A stretch of DNA of 64,000 nucleotides from Eriocheir sinensis (GCF_024679095.1 NC_066528.1:15934015-15998014); one strand, 5' to 3'. Shown: positions 19,242 through 30,404, numbered from the stretch's first letter. Notes: generated from the letters alone by a model not told the origin. Made by a program: numbers and translations.

Positions 19242-19611
19242 CCATTTAATGAAGGAAAAAAAGCGATGCAAAAATATCCACGTGGCTCTCTGTAAACGAC
19301 TCCCAAAAAAGGCGATGGAAGATGGGATAAAAATTAAGAAGGAGAAGAAACGAAAGTCGGGGAGGAAAATGCGAAGATGATGGCAAGGCGACTGGTTATT
19401 ATTATTTTTTTCTTATTGGTTGTTGTTTTTTCAGTTTGAGGTTAAGTGGCATGGAGGTATTAGCGGCTTTTGGGCATGGAGGCAACACGGACGTTTTCTT
19501 TTTTTTTTTCCTCTTCTTCTTTTGACGAGGAGATAAGTGAAGGGAAAGCTGGCAATTAGTGAGGAAAAAAAAATATTCGTGGTGACGTTTCAGAGTTTTC
19601 CCGTGCGCCAT
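19239..19611. other. Unassigned sequence
   Basis: Mixed and poly-T/poly-A containing sequence with no recognised gene or repeat. Confidence 0.5.
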
Positions 19612-20310
19612 GAAACAACAACAACAACAACAACAACAACAATAGTACCACCACCGCCCCCACCACCACCAACAACAACAACACTACCACCACTACCACC
19701 ACTGGGAAGGGAAGGGAAGGGAAGGAAAGGAAAGGAAAGGAATGGAAAGGAATGGAAAGGAAAGGAAAGGAATGGAAAGGAAAGGAAAGGAATGGAATGG
19801 AATGGAAAGGTCTGGAAAGGTAAGGTAAGGTAAGGTAAGGTAAGGTAAGGTAAGGTAAGGTAAGGTAAGGTAAGATAAGGTGAGATAAGGTAAAGTAAGG
19901 TAAGGTAAGGTAAGGTAAGGTAAGGTAAGGTAAGGTAAGATAAGGTAAGGTAAGGTAAGGTAAGGTAAGGTAAGGTAAGGTAAGGTAAGGTAAGGTAAGG
20001 TAAGGTAAGGTAAGGTAAGGTAAGGTAAGGTAAGGTAAGGTAAGGTAAGGTAAGGTAAGGTATATTAAGGTAAGGTAAGGTAAGGTAATGTAAGGAAAGG
20101 TAAGGTAAGGTAAAGTAAGGTAAGGTAAGGTAAGGTAAGGTAAGGTAAGGTAAGGTAAGGTAAGGTAAGGTAAGGTAAGGTTAGGTAAGGTAAGGTAAGG
20201 TAAGGTAAGGTAAGGTAAAGTAAGGCAAGGTAAGGTAAAGTAAGGTAAGGTAAGGTAAGGTAAGATAAGGTAAGGCAAGGTAAGGTAAGGTAAGGTAAGG
20301 TAAGGTAAGT
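19612..20310. repeat. (CAA)n, (GGAAA)n, then a ~490-bp (TAAGG)n array
   Basis: After (CAA)n/(CCA)n at 19615-19700 and aggaa-type pentamers at 19700-19815, the pentamer ggtaa is repeated almost without break from about 19816 to 20310, about 98 units with scattered single-base variants. The unit differs from the telomeric TTAGG by one base. Confidence 0.95.
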
Positions 20311-20340
20311 AGGTAGGTAGGAAGGTAGGTGGGTAGATAT

Positions 20341-20370
20341 GTAGCCACCACCACCACGACCACCACCACG

Positions 20371-20402
<32 letters not shown>

Positions 20403-20445
20403 CAATACCACCACCACCACCAACAACAAGGCATCCACTAAAATC
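20341..20445. repeat. (CCA)n/(CAA)n tract
   Basis: Alternating cca and caa trinucleotides. The stretch 20446-20570 after it is unassigned. Confidence 0.85.
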
Positions 20446-20569
20446 ACCGTTCAAAAAAAGAAGAAACTTGGTATAATTGTGCAGAAAAAGATGCCCAATT
20501 AGTAGTGTCTTCCATGCCCAAAACGAACGCAAGATACAACGAAGATGGAGAGATGCAGCCTCCCTCCCT

Positions 20570-21262
20570 CCCTCCCTTTCCTTCAATCTTTATTTTTAGT
20601 AAGAAGAGAAGGTGGGTTAGTGGAGAAGGTACAAATGGGGACAAGGAAAGACAGCAGGAGTGTATAGTTCCCTCTCTCCTTTCCTCCCTTCCTTTTTTTA
20701 TCTTTTAATTATTTTAGTAAGAAGAGGAGGAGTGTTAGTGGAGAAGGTACAGATGGGGACAAGGAGAGACAGCAGGAGTGTACAGTTCCCTCTCTCCTTT
20801 CCTCCCTTTCTTTTTCATCCTTTTTATTTTAGTAAGAAGAAGTGGGTTAGTGGTGAAGGAATACAGGTGGGGGACAAGGAAAGATCGCAGGAGTGTAAAG
20901 TTCCCTCTCTCCTTTCCTCCCTTTCTTTTTCATCCTCTTTATTTTAGTAAGAAGAGGAGGAGTGTTAGTGGTGAAGGAATACAGGTGAGGGACAAGGAAA
21001 GACCGCAGGAGTGCATAGTTCCCTCTCTCCTTTCCTCCCTTTCTTTTTCATCCTCTTTATTTTAGTAAGAAGAGGAGGAGTGTTAGTGGAGAAGGTACAG
21101 ATTGGGGACAAGGAAAGACAGGAGTGTATAGTTCCCTCTCTCCCTTCCTCCCTTCCTTTTATATCTTTTATTTATTTTAGTAAGAAGTGGAGGAGTGTTA
21201 GTGGAGAAGGTACAGATGGGGGAGAAGGAAAGACAGCAAGAGTATATAGTTGTATAGTGTAG
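20570..21262. repeat. 115-118 bp satellite, 6 copies
   Basis: The word agtaagaagwggaggagtgt starts at about 20598, 20716, 20831, 20946, 21064 and 21179. Each unit also has gttccctctctcctttcctc and tttttcatcctctttatttt. Confidence 0.93.
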
Positions 21263-21384
21263 GTTCCTTAATTCTTCCAATATATCTGTTCCCTCCCCTC
21301 TTCCTCCCTGCCTCTCTTTCACCCCATCTCCATACTCTTCCCCAGCACATCGCCTCTTCCTCCCCCTCTCCCCTTCTTTTTTTT

Positions 21385-21555
21385 TCTTTTACGGCAAGGA
21401 AGCAGTTCAAGGGCAAGTAAAAACATAAATCAATAAAGGGAAAACAGCCCGCTAATCACTGCCCCTATAAAGAATTAAGAAAAGTGTCTAAAACATAAGA
21501 ACATAAGAACGAGGTCAATTTCTTAAGAGAGGTCAATTTCGAGAGGAGAGGTTCC
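21385..21555 (+). mobile_element. Crab-type dispersed repeat (AGCCCGCTA family) plus octamer motif
   Basis: ttttacggcaaggaagcagt, ttcaagggca and acagcccgctaatcactgcc are a diverged copy of the family seen cleanly at 21735 and 54955. At about 21495 it contains two gaacataa octamers like the LINE tail, then gaggtcaatttc twice. Confidence 0.65.
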
Positions 21556-21734
21556 CCGATACTTCACCCCCCTTCACTTAACATTACCCTTCCCTCACTG
21601 ACCCATCCTCCATTCCCTTCACATTTCGGGGTTTTTTCAGTTCTTATTCCTGATCCTCTCTCTGGTGTAGTTATACTGTTCAACGGGCATCATATTTGTA
21701 TACCCGAGTGTTAGGGGAATGTCTGTCTGATTTG

Positions 21735-21885
21735 TCTTTTTTTTTTTACAACAAAGGAGACAGCTCAAGGGCACACAAAAAAGGAAACCATAAAAAAAAG
21801 CCCGCTACTCGCTGCTCCTAAAAAAAAAGAATCCAAAGAGGTGGCCGAAGGAGAGGTCAGTTTCGGGAGGAGAGCCGAGCGATCG
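21735..21885 (+). mobile_element. Crab-type dispersed repeat (AGCCCGCTACTCGCTGCTCC family)
   Basis: Runs acaacaaaggagacagctca, agggcacac, an A-rich stretch, agcccgctactcgctgctcc, aatccaaagaggtggccga, gaggtcagtttcgggagg. It has the size and A-rich interior of a short interspersed element, but no A/B boxes were found. Other copies: 54955-55090 and 53185-53290 (plus); 18325-18405, 26715-26800, 48010-48085 and 58436-58530 (minus). Confidence 0.75.
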
Positions 21886-22365
21886 TGTCAGTTTCGTGAA
21901 GGGGTGTGTGGGCGGTTGTTCTCGTCCCCCCCTTCCCCTCTTTCTCTCCCCCGCAGAGGTCATGCATTCCGTCGAAGGTCCAGACAAGGAGAAGGAGGAG
22001 GAGGAGGAGGCGTCTTGTTTGAGGTCACGAGTGAGTGGTGGTACCTTCCTTGGCAGGGGTCGAAGTTCACAGGGGGACAAGTACGACGAGGAGGAGGAGG
22101 AGGAGGAGGAGGAAGAGGAAGAGTAGTGATGACAAGAAGGGAAAAGCGGAATGGTTAGACAAGAAAAAAGAAACTGTTCGTAGGAGAAAGACAAATAACA
22201 CGAATATAGACAACCCCCCCCCCCCCCCTCCCCCACAGCACGCATCCACGCCTTCTCCTTCCCTTCCGTGGCACTGACGATCACAAGGGGAGTGCGGTAC
22301 ATCTTAATCGGAGTGCCTGTCGAACTAACACCTGGGCACACGAGAAACACCTGACTGGGACACCT

Positions 22366-22370
<5 letters not shown>
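21886..22370. other. GC- and purine-rich mixed sequence, no gene recognised
   Basis: Contains (GGA)n at about 21988-22008 and 22090-22125, and a run of C at 22216-22229. Overlapping frames on both strands show no recognisable domain. Confidence 0.5.

Positions 22371-22421
<51 letters not shown>
22371..22421. repeat. (CA)n microsatellite
   Basis: About 51 bp of CA. It is followed at 22460-22560 by a decayed GTAGGGGGGT minisatellite. Confidence 0.95.
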
Positions 22422-22422
<1 letters not shown>

Positions 22423-22724
22423 GATAGGCATTCAGATCACGTGCAACTGGCCATTTGGGAAGGTGTAGGAGGGGGTGTAAGGGGGTGTAGGGGGATGTAG
22501 AAGGGTGTAGGGATGTGTAAGGATGTGTAGGGGGGTGTAGGAAAGGTGTAGGGGTGTAGTGCTTTCTCCCCCATTCCGTACCTCATCCCCTCCAAGTTTC
22601 TTCCTTAATTCGGTAAAACGCTCATATTTTTCTCGTTTTGGCTGTAATTCATTTTCCTTCACACGACCTCCCATTTTCCTTCCTTCATCCGGGACAACAG
22701 AACTATATTTGCCTCATAAGGAAA

Positions 22725-23165
22725 GAGGAACATAGGAAAATAAGGAGTTTGCAAGAAGCCGGTAGGTCTATGCAAGGCAGCTCCTGTGAACCTAACCCCA
22801 CCTAACATCACTGTCCATGAATTTATCTAATGTTTCTTTAAAATATGTCTATCGTACTGGCACTCGCTACATGACTGCCAAATCTGCTCCACTCATCCAT
22901 CACTCTATTGCGAATGTCCTTGTTGAATCTGAATATATCCAATTTAAACCCATTACTACGTGTCCTACCCGGCTCTCTTACCATCAGAACCTTATTAATA
23001 TCCCTCTTATTAAAGCCCTACATCCATTTATAAACCGCGATCAAGTCTCCTCGCACCTTTCGCCTTTGTAGAGAATGAAAGTTTAATTGCTTAAGTCTTT
23101 CCTCATAAGACAAGTTTCTTAACCCGTGAATCATCGTGTTGGCTGTAATTCCGTTTCCCTCGCGC
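22725..23165 (-). mobile_element. CR1-like LINE fragment, C-terminal end of ORF2 plus 3' UTR
   Basis: Reading the minus strand: codons for SYEERLKQLNFHSLQRR, VRGDLIAVYKWM, FKLDIFRFNKDIRNRVMDEW and LDKFMDSDVRWG-stop, in frames broken by stops and shifts. This is the familiar C-terminal block of LINE reverse-transcriptase proteins (RRxRGDLIxxYK, then NRVxxxW). The 3' UTR contains gttaggttcacaggagctgc. The 5' parts, including the polymerase core, are absent. Decayed; not functional. Confidence 0.85.
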
Positions 23166-23173
23166 ACCCTGAA

Positions 23174-23380
23174 CCCCCGAGCAACGTTACCAAATTGTCG
23201 TACTCAGTCTCTTATATTTCCCGAGTCCCAACCAGAAGCTGTCATCCCTACCTCTATACCGAGATTTGATTGTAGATATCGTTACAATCGGTAATTATTG
23301 GCTTCTTTGCAAAGGTCATGAGTCAGGAACCAGAAAATACGATGTCCTGGGTACGATAATCTGGCATCGCTCCCCCCGAG
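23174..23380. mobile_element. hAT-like MITE (191 bp) with 8-bp target duplication
   Basis: The element 23182-23372 is flanked on both sides by CCCCCGAG (23174-23181 and 23373-23380). Terminal inverted repeats: CAACGTTACCAAATTGTCGT on the left; the reverse complement of the right end is GAGCGATGCCAGATTATCGT. It is homologous over its length to the element at 49645-49838, which has its own 8-bp duplication. An 8-bp duplication is the hAT hallmark. Confidence 0.85.
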
Positions 23381-23500
23381 GCCGCCAAGCGTACGAGAAT
23401 TTCCGTTTCGTTCTTTGCTGCACTGTTCAGAGCCGTGGAGCCTCCCTGAATCCCTTCGTTTTTGAAATAGAAAGTTGCGTGGGCCGTGCAGTTCCTTACG
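23381..23500. other. Unassigned sequence
   Basis: Short mixed stretch between the hAT MITE and the R array; nothing recognised. Confidence 0.5.
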
Positions 23501-25035
23501 TAGGCAATCTCGAGCGCTTCCACCTCTTACGCCAACTACTTCAAAAGGTCAAAAAGGAGAGTAATCGGGTTCTAATGAGTGTATTTTCACGTTCATGGTA
23601 CAGAAGAAGGATCAAACTACCACCAGGGTCATAAAAGTACCTTAGGTTAGTTTAAATTTACTCGGCTTCCCCAAATTAAATATGAAAACAGGGAGGGGCC
23701 GAGAGGGTCAAATTATGTTAGGTAATTTATGTTAGGGTAAGTTAGGTTAGATTTTAGGTTAGTTTAAATCTAGAAACGCCCATAACGCCTAAGAAAGCTT
23801 TGTCAAATGTGTGGGCTTGGAGATCGATATGGTTAAGAATATGGCTACTTTTCACGTCAACTATTTTCAAAGGCCTAAAGGGAGATTAAATGGATTGCAA
23901 TGACTGTTTTTTCAGGGTTCACGGTACAGAAGAAGGATCAAACTACCACCAGGGTCATAAAAGCACCCCTGGAAACGCCCATAACGCCTACGAAAGCCTT
24001 GTCAAATGTGTGCGCTTGGGGGAACGAAATGGTGAAGAATATGGCTACCTCACACGTCAATCATATTCAAAGGCCTAAAAGGAGATTAAATGGATTGCAA
24101 TGACTGTTTTTTCAGGGTTCACGGTACAGAAGAAGGATCAAACTACCACCAGGGTCATAAAAGCGCCTCTGGAAATGCCCATAACGCCTAAGAAAGCCTT
24201 ATGAAATGTGTGTACTTGGTGGCCGAAATTCAGAATACGGCCATCTCTCAAATCAATTATTTCCAAAGGCTGAAAAAGATATCAATACTGTTCTAATTAG
24301 CGTTTGTTTGGATCCACGGTACAGAAGAAGGATCAGACTACCACCAGGGTCATAAAAGCACCCCTGGAAACGCACATAACGCCTAAGAAAGCCTTGTCAA
24401 ATGTGTGCGCTTGGGGGACCGATATGTTGAAAAATACGGTGATCTCTCATATCAACTATCTCCAAAGGCTGAAAAATATATCAATACTGTTCTAATTAGC
24501 GTTTGTTTGGGTTTATGATACAGAAGAAGGATCAAACTACCACCAGGATCATAAAAGCACCCCTGGAAACGCCCATAACGCCTACGAAAGCCTTGTGAAA
24601 TGTGTGTACTTGGGCGCCGAAATACAGAATACGGCCACCTCTCATATCAACTATCTCCAAAGGCTGAAAAAGATATCAATACTGTTCTAATTAGCGTTTG
24701 TTTGGGTCCACGGTACAGAAGAAGGATCAGACTACCACCAGGGTCATAAAAGCACCCCTGGAAACGCACATAACGCCTAAGAAAGCCTTGTCAAATGTGT
24801 GTACTTGGTGGCCGATATGTTGAAAAATACGGCTACCTCACACGCGTCAACCATATTCAAAGGCCTAAAGGGAGATTAATCGGATTGCAATGAGTGTTTT
24901 TCAGAGTTCATGGTACAGAAGAAGGATCAAACTACCACCAGGGTCATAAAAGCACCCCTGGAAACGCACATAACGCCTATGAAAGCTATATTAAATGTGT
25001 GTACTTGGGCGCCGAAATTCAGACTATGGCCCCTT
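23500..25035 (+). repeat. R element array, ~198-bp units, 7 copies
   Basis: One separate copy at 23500-23640, then six tandem units. The word agaaggatca starts at about 23931, 24131, 24326, 24525, 24720 and 24920, so spacing alternates near 195 and 200 bp. Two unit types are visible: one with ggattgcaatgactgttttt (copies 1, 2, 6) and one with gatatcaatactgttctaat (copies 3-5). A GGTTA-rich patch lies at 23640-23770. Confidence 0.9.
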
Positions 25036-25129
25036 CATCCCACCGCCAGCCGGAGCGACGAGGCACAACTCCGCTAAACAGTATCCTGGAGAGAGAAAAC
25101 TTTCCTTTACTGTCGACCGGTTTGAAACG

Positions 25130-25566
25130 TTGCCGCGCCTCCTCCTCCTCCTCCTCCTCCTTGACTAGCAACACGCGACTCCCTCTCCCTTCCCTTCCCC
25201 CCCTCTTCTTCCTCCCTCTCTCCCTCCTCCCTAGGCCTGATGGAGACACGTGAAAGCGTAGAGAGAGGAGGAGGAGAAGACCAGGAAGTAAAGGTGTAGG
25301 AGGAGGAGGAGGAGGAGTGTGTGCCGCCCCAGCCTTAGGGAGAAGATGCTGTGGAGGAGGAGGAGGAGGAGGAGGAGGAGGAGGAGGAGAAGATGAGGGA
25401 AAGGAGGACAAGGAGGAGGAGGAGGAAGAGGAGGAATAAGATGATTTGTGATACCGTAGATGACGTAGAAGAGGAGCAGGAGAAGAAGAACGAGAAGAAG
25501 AAGAAGAAGAAGAAGAAGAAGAAGAAGAAGAAGAAGAAGAAGAAGAAATAGAAGAAGAAAAAGAAG

Positions 25567-25598
<32 letters not shown>

Positions 25599-25600
25599 AG
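25130..25600. repeat. (GGA)n, (GAA)n and (CAA)n trinucleotide tracts
   Basis: cctcctcc at 25140, ggaggagg from 25300 to 25435, gaagaag from 25480 to 25560, caacaac at 25569-25598. Poly-Glu and poly-Lys frames are artefacts. Confidence 0.93.
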
Positions 25601-26035
25601 ATAAAAACCAGCTCAAAACCTCAAACACAAAACACAAATCCCTCAATACAACCAACACTAAAAAAAAAAATCCTCACAACACAACACTATCCCACACATA
25701 CCAAAGAAACAACAAGACTGCCTCAACTGCACCTCAACTTCACCATCCATCTCTGCCACACTCCCTCACACCCTCATAACACACTACAGAGGAAAGGAAG
25801 GAAGGAAACAGGAGGACCCGGGAACCAAGAAGAACCGGAAGAGAAGTGCCAAGGAGGGGTAGGGCGGAAGGGGTGGAAGAAGAGGGCCTTAAGGGGTAGG
25901 TTGGAAGGGTATGGCCAGGGCAGGACGGAGACGCTACGAACCTAACGGGAACTTCGTGGGATGTCTTCCGGAAATGTGATAAGAACATTCCATTGAGCTG
26001 CCATTGCGGTCGTATACGTAAGGGCATGGGTAGGA
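25601..26035. other. Unassigned sequence
   Basis: A minus-strand frame of 95 codons spans 26027-25740 in mixed-composition DNA. No motif or splice context supports it as an exon. Confidence 0.4.
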
Positions 26036-26600
26036 AGGTGCAGAAGGGAAGGGGAGGGTAAGGAGGTGATGAGGTGTGGGTAGGGAGGTGTAGAGGGGAT
26101 GGGAGAGGATGGGGAGGTGATGGGATATTGTTAGGGAAGGGAAGAGAGGAAGAGGAGAATGGGGATGCGATGGGGTGTGAGTAGGGAGGGGTATATGGGA
26201 AGAGCAGGGATGGGAGATGATGGGAAGGGGTACGGAAGGGGAAGAAGGGAAGGGAGAGAGATGGGAGGTGATGGGATATTGGTAGGGAAGGGTAGAAGGG
26301 AAAGGGGAGGATGGGAGATGATGGGAAGGGGTACGGAAGGGGAAGAAGGGAAGGATGATAGTGGGGAAGTGAGGGGAATGGGTAGGGAAGGGAAGAGGGG
26401 AAGGGCGAGGGTGGAGATTTGATGGGGTGTGGGTAGGGAAGGTGTAGAGGGGACGGGAGAGGATGGGGAGGTGATGAGAAGGAATAGGAAGGGGAAGAGG
26501 GGAAGGGCGAGGATGGGAAAGTGATGGGGTGTGAGCAGGTAGGGGAATAAGGGAAGGGATATAGTGGGGAGGTGATGGGTGTAGGTAGGGAGGGGAAGTA
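26036..26600. repeat. G-rich minisatellite, ~60-75 bp imperfect units
   Basis: ggtgatggggtgtgggtagg, gaagaggggaagggcgagga and similar words alternate across the stretch. Confidence 0.75.
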
Positions 26601-26714
26601 TGAAGCTAAACTACAAAGGGAAGAATCAGAAGGGCAGTATTGACACTTCTACATTCGCAACTGGCCTCTCATCTCTACGTAACTTCTCTAACCTCTCTTC
26701 TCTCTAACTAATCT

Positions 26715-26800
26715 TTGCTGGAATAGTGCTTAGCGGGCTTTATTTCTTTGCTTCCCGTCTATGTTGCCCTTGAGCTGCCTCCATTGCCGTCGAAAATGAA
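26715..26800 (-). mobile_element. Crab-type dispersed repeat copy
   Basis: tagtgcttagcgggctttat, gttgcccttgagctgcctcc and attgccgtc match the family on the minus strand. Confidence 0.65.
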
Positions 26801-26841
26801 AAATAAAAACATTCTTTCACTGCATTATGGGACTCAAATTT

Positions 26842-27370
26842 GGGTCGTATTTTAAAACATTTCGTCTCCCAAGTTCACATATTTGCCAAGGCTTTCGTAG
26901 GAGTTTTGGGCATTTCCAGGGGTAGTTTAATGAGCCTGGTGGTAGTTTGACCCTTCCTCTGTACCGTGAACCTAAAGAAACACTCATTAGAACCCGACTG
27001 ACCCCCTCTTTTGGGTCGTATTTTAAAACATTTCGTCTCCCAAGTTCACATATTTGCCAAGGCTTTCATAGGAGTTTTGGGCATTTCCAGGGGTAGTTTA
27101 ATAAGCCTGGTGGTAGTTTGGCCCTTCCTCTGTACCATGAACCTAAGGAAACACTCATTAGAACCCGACTGACCCCCTCTTTTGGGTCGTATTTTAAAAC
27201 ATTTCGTCTCCCAAGTTCACATATTTGCCAAGGCTTTCATAGGAGTTTTGGGCATTTCCAGGGGTAGTTTAATGAGCCTGGTGGTAGTTTGACCCTTCCT
27301 CCGTACCGTGAACCTAAAGAAACACTCATTAGAACCCGACTGACCCCCTCTTTGACCTTTAGAAATAGGT
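26842..27370 (-). repeat. 171-bp tandem array of R elements, 3 copies
   Basis: The word gggtcgtattttaaaacatt starts at 26842, 27013 and 27184, exactly 171 bp apart. Copies are about 97% identical by eye, so this array is recent. On the minus strand each unit has the core gggtcaaactaccaccaggc and ends with aaatgttttaaaatacgacc. Confidence 0.93.
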
Positions 27371-27560
27371 GATATGAGAACCGAGTATGTCTTATTATAC
27401 CAACCAAAAAAAAACTCCAGTCTTCAGTGTCTTATGCTTAACGTACTTTCCAGTGCTATCATTCGTCATCGCTAAGACTTTACGATCGGTGATAAAATTT
27501 TAATAGTCGGGAAGCTACATGATCGATGCTGCAATGAGCTTCCTGCGTCTTCTCTTCATC
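27371..27560. other. Unassigned sequence
   Basis: Mixed AT-rich stretch with no recognised feature. Confidence 0.5.
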
Positions 27561-28555
27561 CTGTAATCTTTCTCCCTTTTTTTATCTCTCTCTTCCCTCC
27601 TAAATTCCTTCTCCATTCATTCCTCCCTGCCTCCCTCCCTCCCTCCCTCCACTCCTATCTCCCAAATTATCCTCCCTGCCCCCTCCTCCTCTTCTCCTTG
27701 CTCCCTTCCTCCTCTTTTTATCTCCCTTTGATTCCTTCCTCCTTTCCTCCAGTACCGTTTTTCTTCCTCCTCTCTCCCATTCTTCCCTCTTTCTCTCCTT
27801 TCCTTCCTTTATTTCTTCTCTCCATTTCTACTTGCTTCTTTATCTCCCTTTACCTTCCTTTCCTCCCTCTTCCTCCTCATCTTCTCCCTTTCCTCTTTCT
27901 CCTTCTTTCTCCTCTTCTCTCCCTTTCTCCCTTGATTTCTTCTCTCCATTCCTACCTACTTCTTTACCTCCAGTTCTTTCTTCCTTCCTCCCTTTTCCTC
28001 CTCCACTTCTACCTTTCCTCCTCCTCCTCCTCTTTCCCCCTCCTCCTTCTCTTCTCACTCTTCCTCTTCCTTTTTCTTCCTTCCTTTATTTCCTTCGTCA
28101 TCCATTCCTCCCTCCCTCCCTTCCTTCCCTGTCTTCCAAACTACTCTCCCTGTACCCTTCCTCCCTCAATTCATTCTCTATTCATTCCTCCCTACCTCCC
28201 TTCCTCCTTCCTCTCTCCCAATACTTTTCTCCCTGTCCCCTTCCCTCCCTTCCTTCCTCTTCCTCCTTCTCTTACTGTTCCCATTCTTCCCTCTTCCTCC
28301 CTTTAATTCCTTCCTCCTCTCTCCCCATTCTCTTCTCCCTGATACCTCATCCCTCTTCCTCGTTCTCTTTCTTCCTTTCCACCCCTTTATCCAATTCTTT
28401 CATTCCCTTGCTTCACATATACGTATTGAGCTTTCTACATCCTCCCCCTCCTCCTCCTCCTCTCTCTCCCTTTCTTTCTTTCCTTCTGTCTATCTCCTCC
28501 CTAATCACCTCTCTCTCCACCCCTATCACTCCTTTCCTCTTCCCTTCCTTATTCA
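27561..28555. repeat. CT-rich low-complexity tract (~1 kb)
   Basis: Almost pure pyrimidine on the plus strand. It supports 200-300-codon Ser/Leu/Pro frames that are compositional artefacts. Confidence 0.9.
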
Positions 28556-28830
28556 CCACTAGGCTGCAAAATCTATGTCACGCAAGGAATACTAAGGTTC
28601 TAAACAAATTTCTGGCGTCTATCACAAAATTTATCCTACTCGAATCCACTGCCAAGGGTCATAAGGTTCTGTTTTTTGCGGTAATAACTCTTCGTCACCA
28701 GGTAGAGTCTCTCCTGAACACCTGTATTCAAGACTCCTCCTAAAGCCTCTACTTGTATCCTCCTCGTCTTCAACTCATTCTTCTTCCTTTGGGGGGACTC
28801 TCATAAATTCATCTCGCCTGTACTTTTATT
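28556..28830. other. Non-repetitive stretch, no gene recognised
   Basis: Mixed-composition sequence (from gctgcaaaatctatgtcacg onwards) between two simple-sequence blocks. A plus-strand frame runs through to a TAA at 28741-28743 but continues from the CT tract; no splice site or motif supports it. Confidence 0.4.
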
Positions 28831-28833
28831 TTT

Positions 28834-28834
<1 letters not shown>

Positions 28835-28919
<85 letters not shown>
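28835..28919. repeat. (GT)n microsatellite
   Basis: About 85 bp of GT. Confidence 0.95.
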
Positions 28920-28920
<1 letters not shown>

Positions 28921-29395
28921 CTTTCCCTCTCTCCCTCTCTCTCACGTCTCTATTACTTATTACTATTTTTCTTGGTTCTCTGTCTCTCTTTATCTCTCTC
29001 TCTCTATCGCTATCTCTTTCTTTTTCTTTCTCTCTTTCCCTTTAATCTTCCTCTCTCTTTTCTTTTTATCTTTCTCTCCTTGCTTTTTCGTTCTCTCTTT
29101 TCTCTTTTTCGAGGAGGAGGAGGAAGAAGAAGAAGAGGAGGAGGAAACAATAGAGTAAAGACAGTGGGGGAGAGAAAGAGAAGAGGAGACGGAGGTGAAG
29201 GAAAAGGGAGAGAGAGGGGAGTAGGTATGAAGGGGAGGAAATGAGGAGGAGGGAGAGAGAGGAGATGGGGGAGGAGATCTGAAAAGGAAAGCAAGAAAAG
29301 GAGGAGGAGGAGGAGGAGGAGGAGGAGGAGGAGGAGGAGGAGGAGGAGGATGCAGGTTAATGAAAGGTGAACATTGATTTATAGAAGTGAAAACC
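28920..29395. repeat. Pyrimidine then purine low-complexity, with (GGA)n
   Basis: CT/TTTC words to about 29110, then gagg/gaag words, with (GGA)n at 29299-29351. No gene. Confidence 0.9.
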
Positions 29396-30223
29396 AGGTC
29401 ACACATTTACTTTTCTCTCCCTCTCTCCTCCCTCTTTCCTCCCTTTCACTCCCCTTTCCTCTCCCCAGTTCCTTCTCCCCTCTCTCTCTCCCTCTTTCCT
29501 TCCTTTCACTCCTTCCTCTCCACTTCCTTCTCCCTCCTCTCTCTCTCCTCTTTCCTCCCTTTCACTCCCCTTTCCTCTCCCCACTTCCTTCTCCCCTCTC
29601 TCTCTCTCTCCCTCTTTCCTTCCTTTCACTCCCCTTTCCTCTCCCCACTTCCTTCTCCCCTCTCTCTCTCTCTCCCTCTTTCCTTCCTTTCACTCCCTTT
29701 CCTCTCCCCACTCCCTTCTCCCCTCTCTCTCTTTCTCCCTCCTTCCTTTCCTCCCCTTTCCTCTCCCCAGTTCATTCTCACTCTCTCCCTCCCTCTTTCC
29801 TCCCTTTCACTCCCCTTTCCTCTCCCCAGTTCCTTCTCCCCTCTCACTCTCTCCCTCCCTCTTTCCTCCCTTTCACTCCCCTTCCTCTCCCCACTTCCTT
29901 CTCCCCTCTCTCTCTCTCTCTCCCTCTTTTCTCCCTTTCACTCCCTTACTCTTCCCACTCCCTTCTCTCTTCTCTTCCCTCCCTTTCACTCCTTTCCTCT
30001 CCCCACTCCTTCTCTCCTCTCTTTCCCTCCCTCTTTCCTCTCTCTCTCTCTCTCCCTCTTTCCTTCCTTTCACTCCCCTTTCCTCTCCCCACTTCCTTCT
30101 CCCCTCTCTCTCTCTCTCCCTCTTTCCTTCCTTTCACTCCCTATCCTCTCCCCACTCCCTTCTCGTCTCTCTTTCCCTCCTCTTTCCTCCTTTCCTCCCC
30201 TTTCCTCTCCCCCTTCCTTCATC

Positions 30224-30254
<31 letters not shown>

Positions 30255-30404
30255 CCTCTTTCCTTCCTTTCACTCCCTTTCCTCTCCCCACTCCCTTCTC
30301 TCCTCTCTTTCCCTCCCTCTTTCCTCCCTTTCACTCCCCTTTCCTCTCCCCACTTCCTTCTCCCCTCTCTCTCTCTCTCTCTCTCTTCCTTTCCTCTCCT
30401 TCCT

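Noticed and set aside
19556..20586. Minus-strand frames up to 292 codons with LPYLT repeats
   Set aside because: The pentamer TAAGG has a 15-bp codon period with no stop, so all frames of the array stay open.
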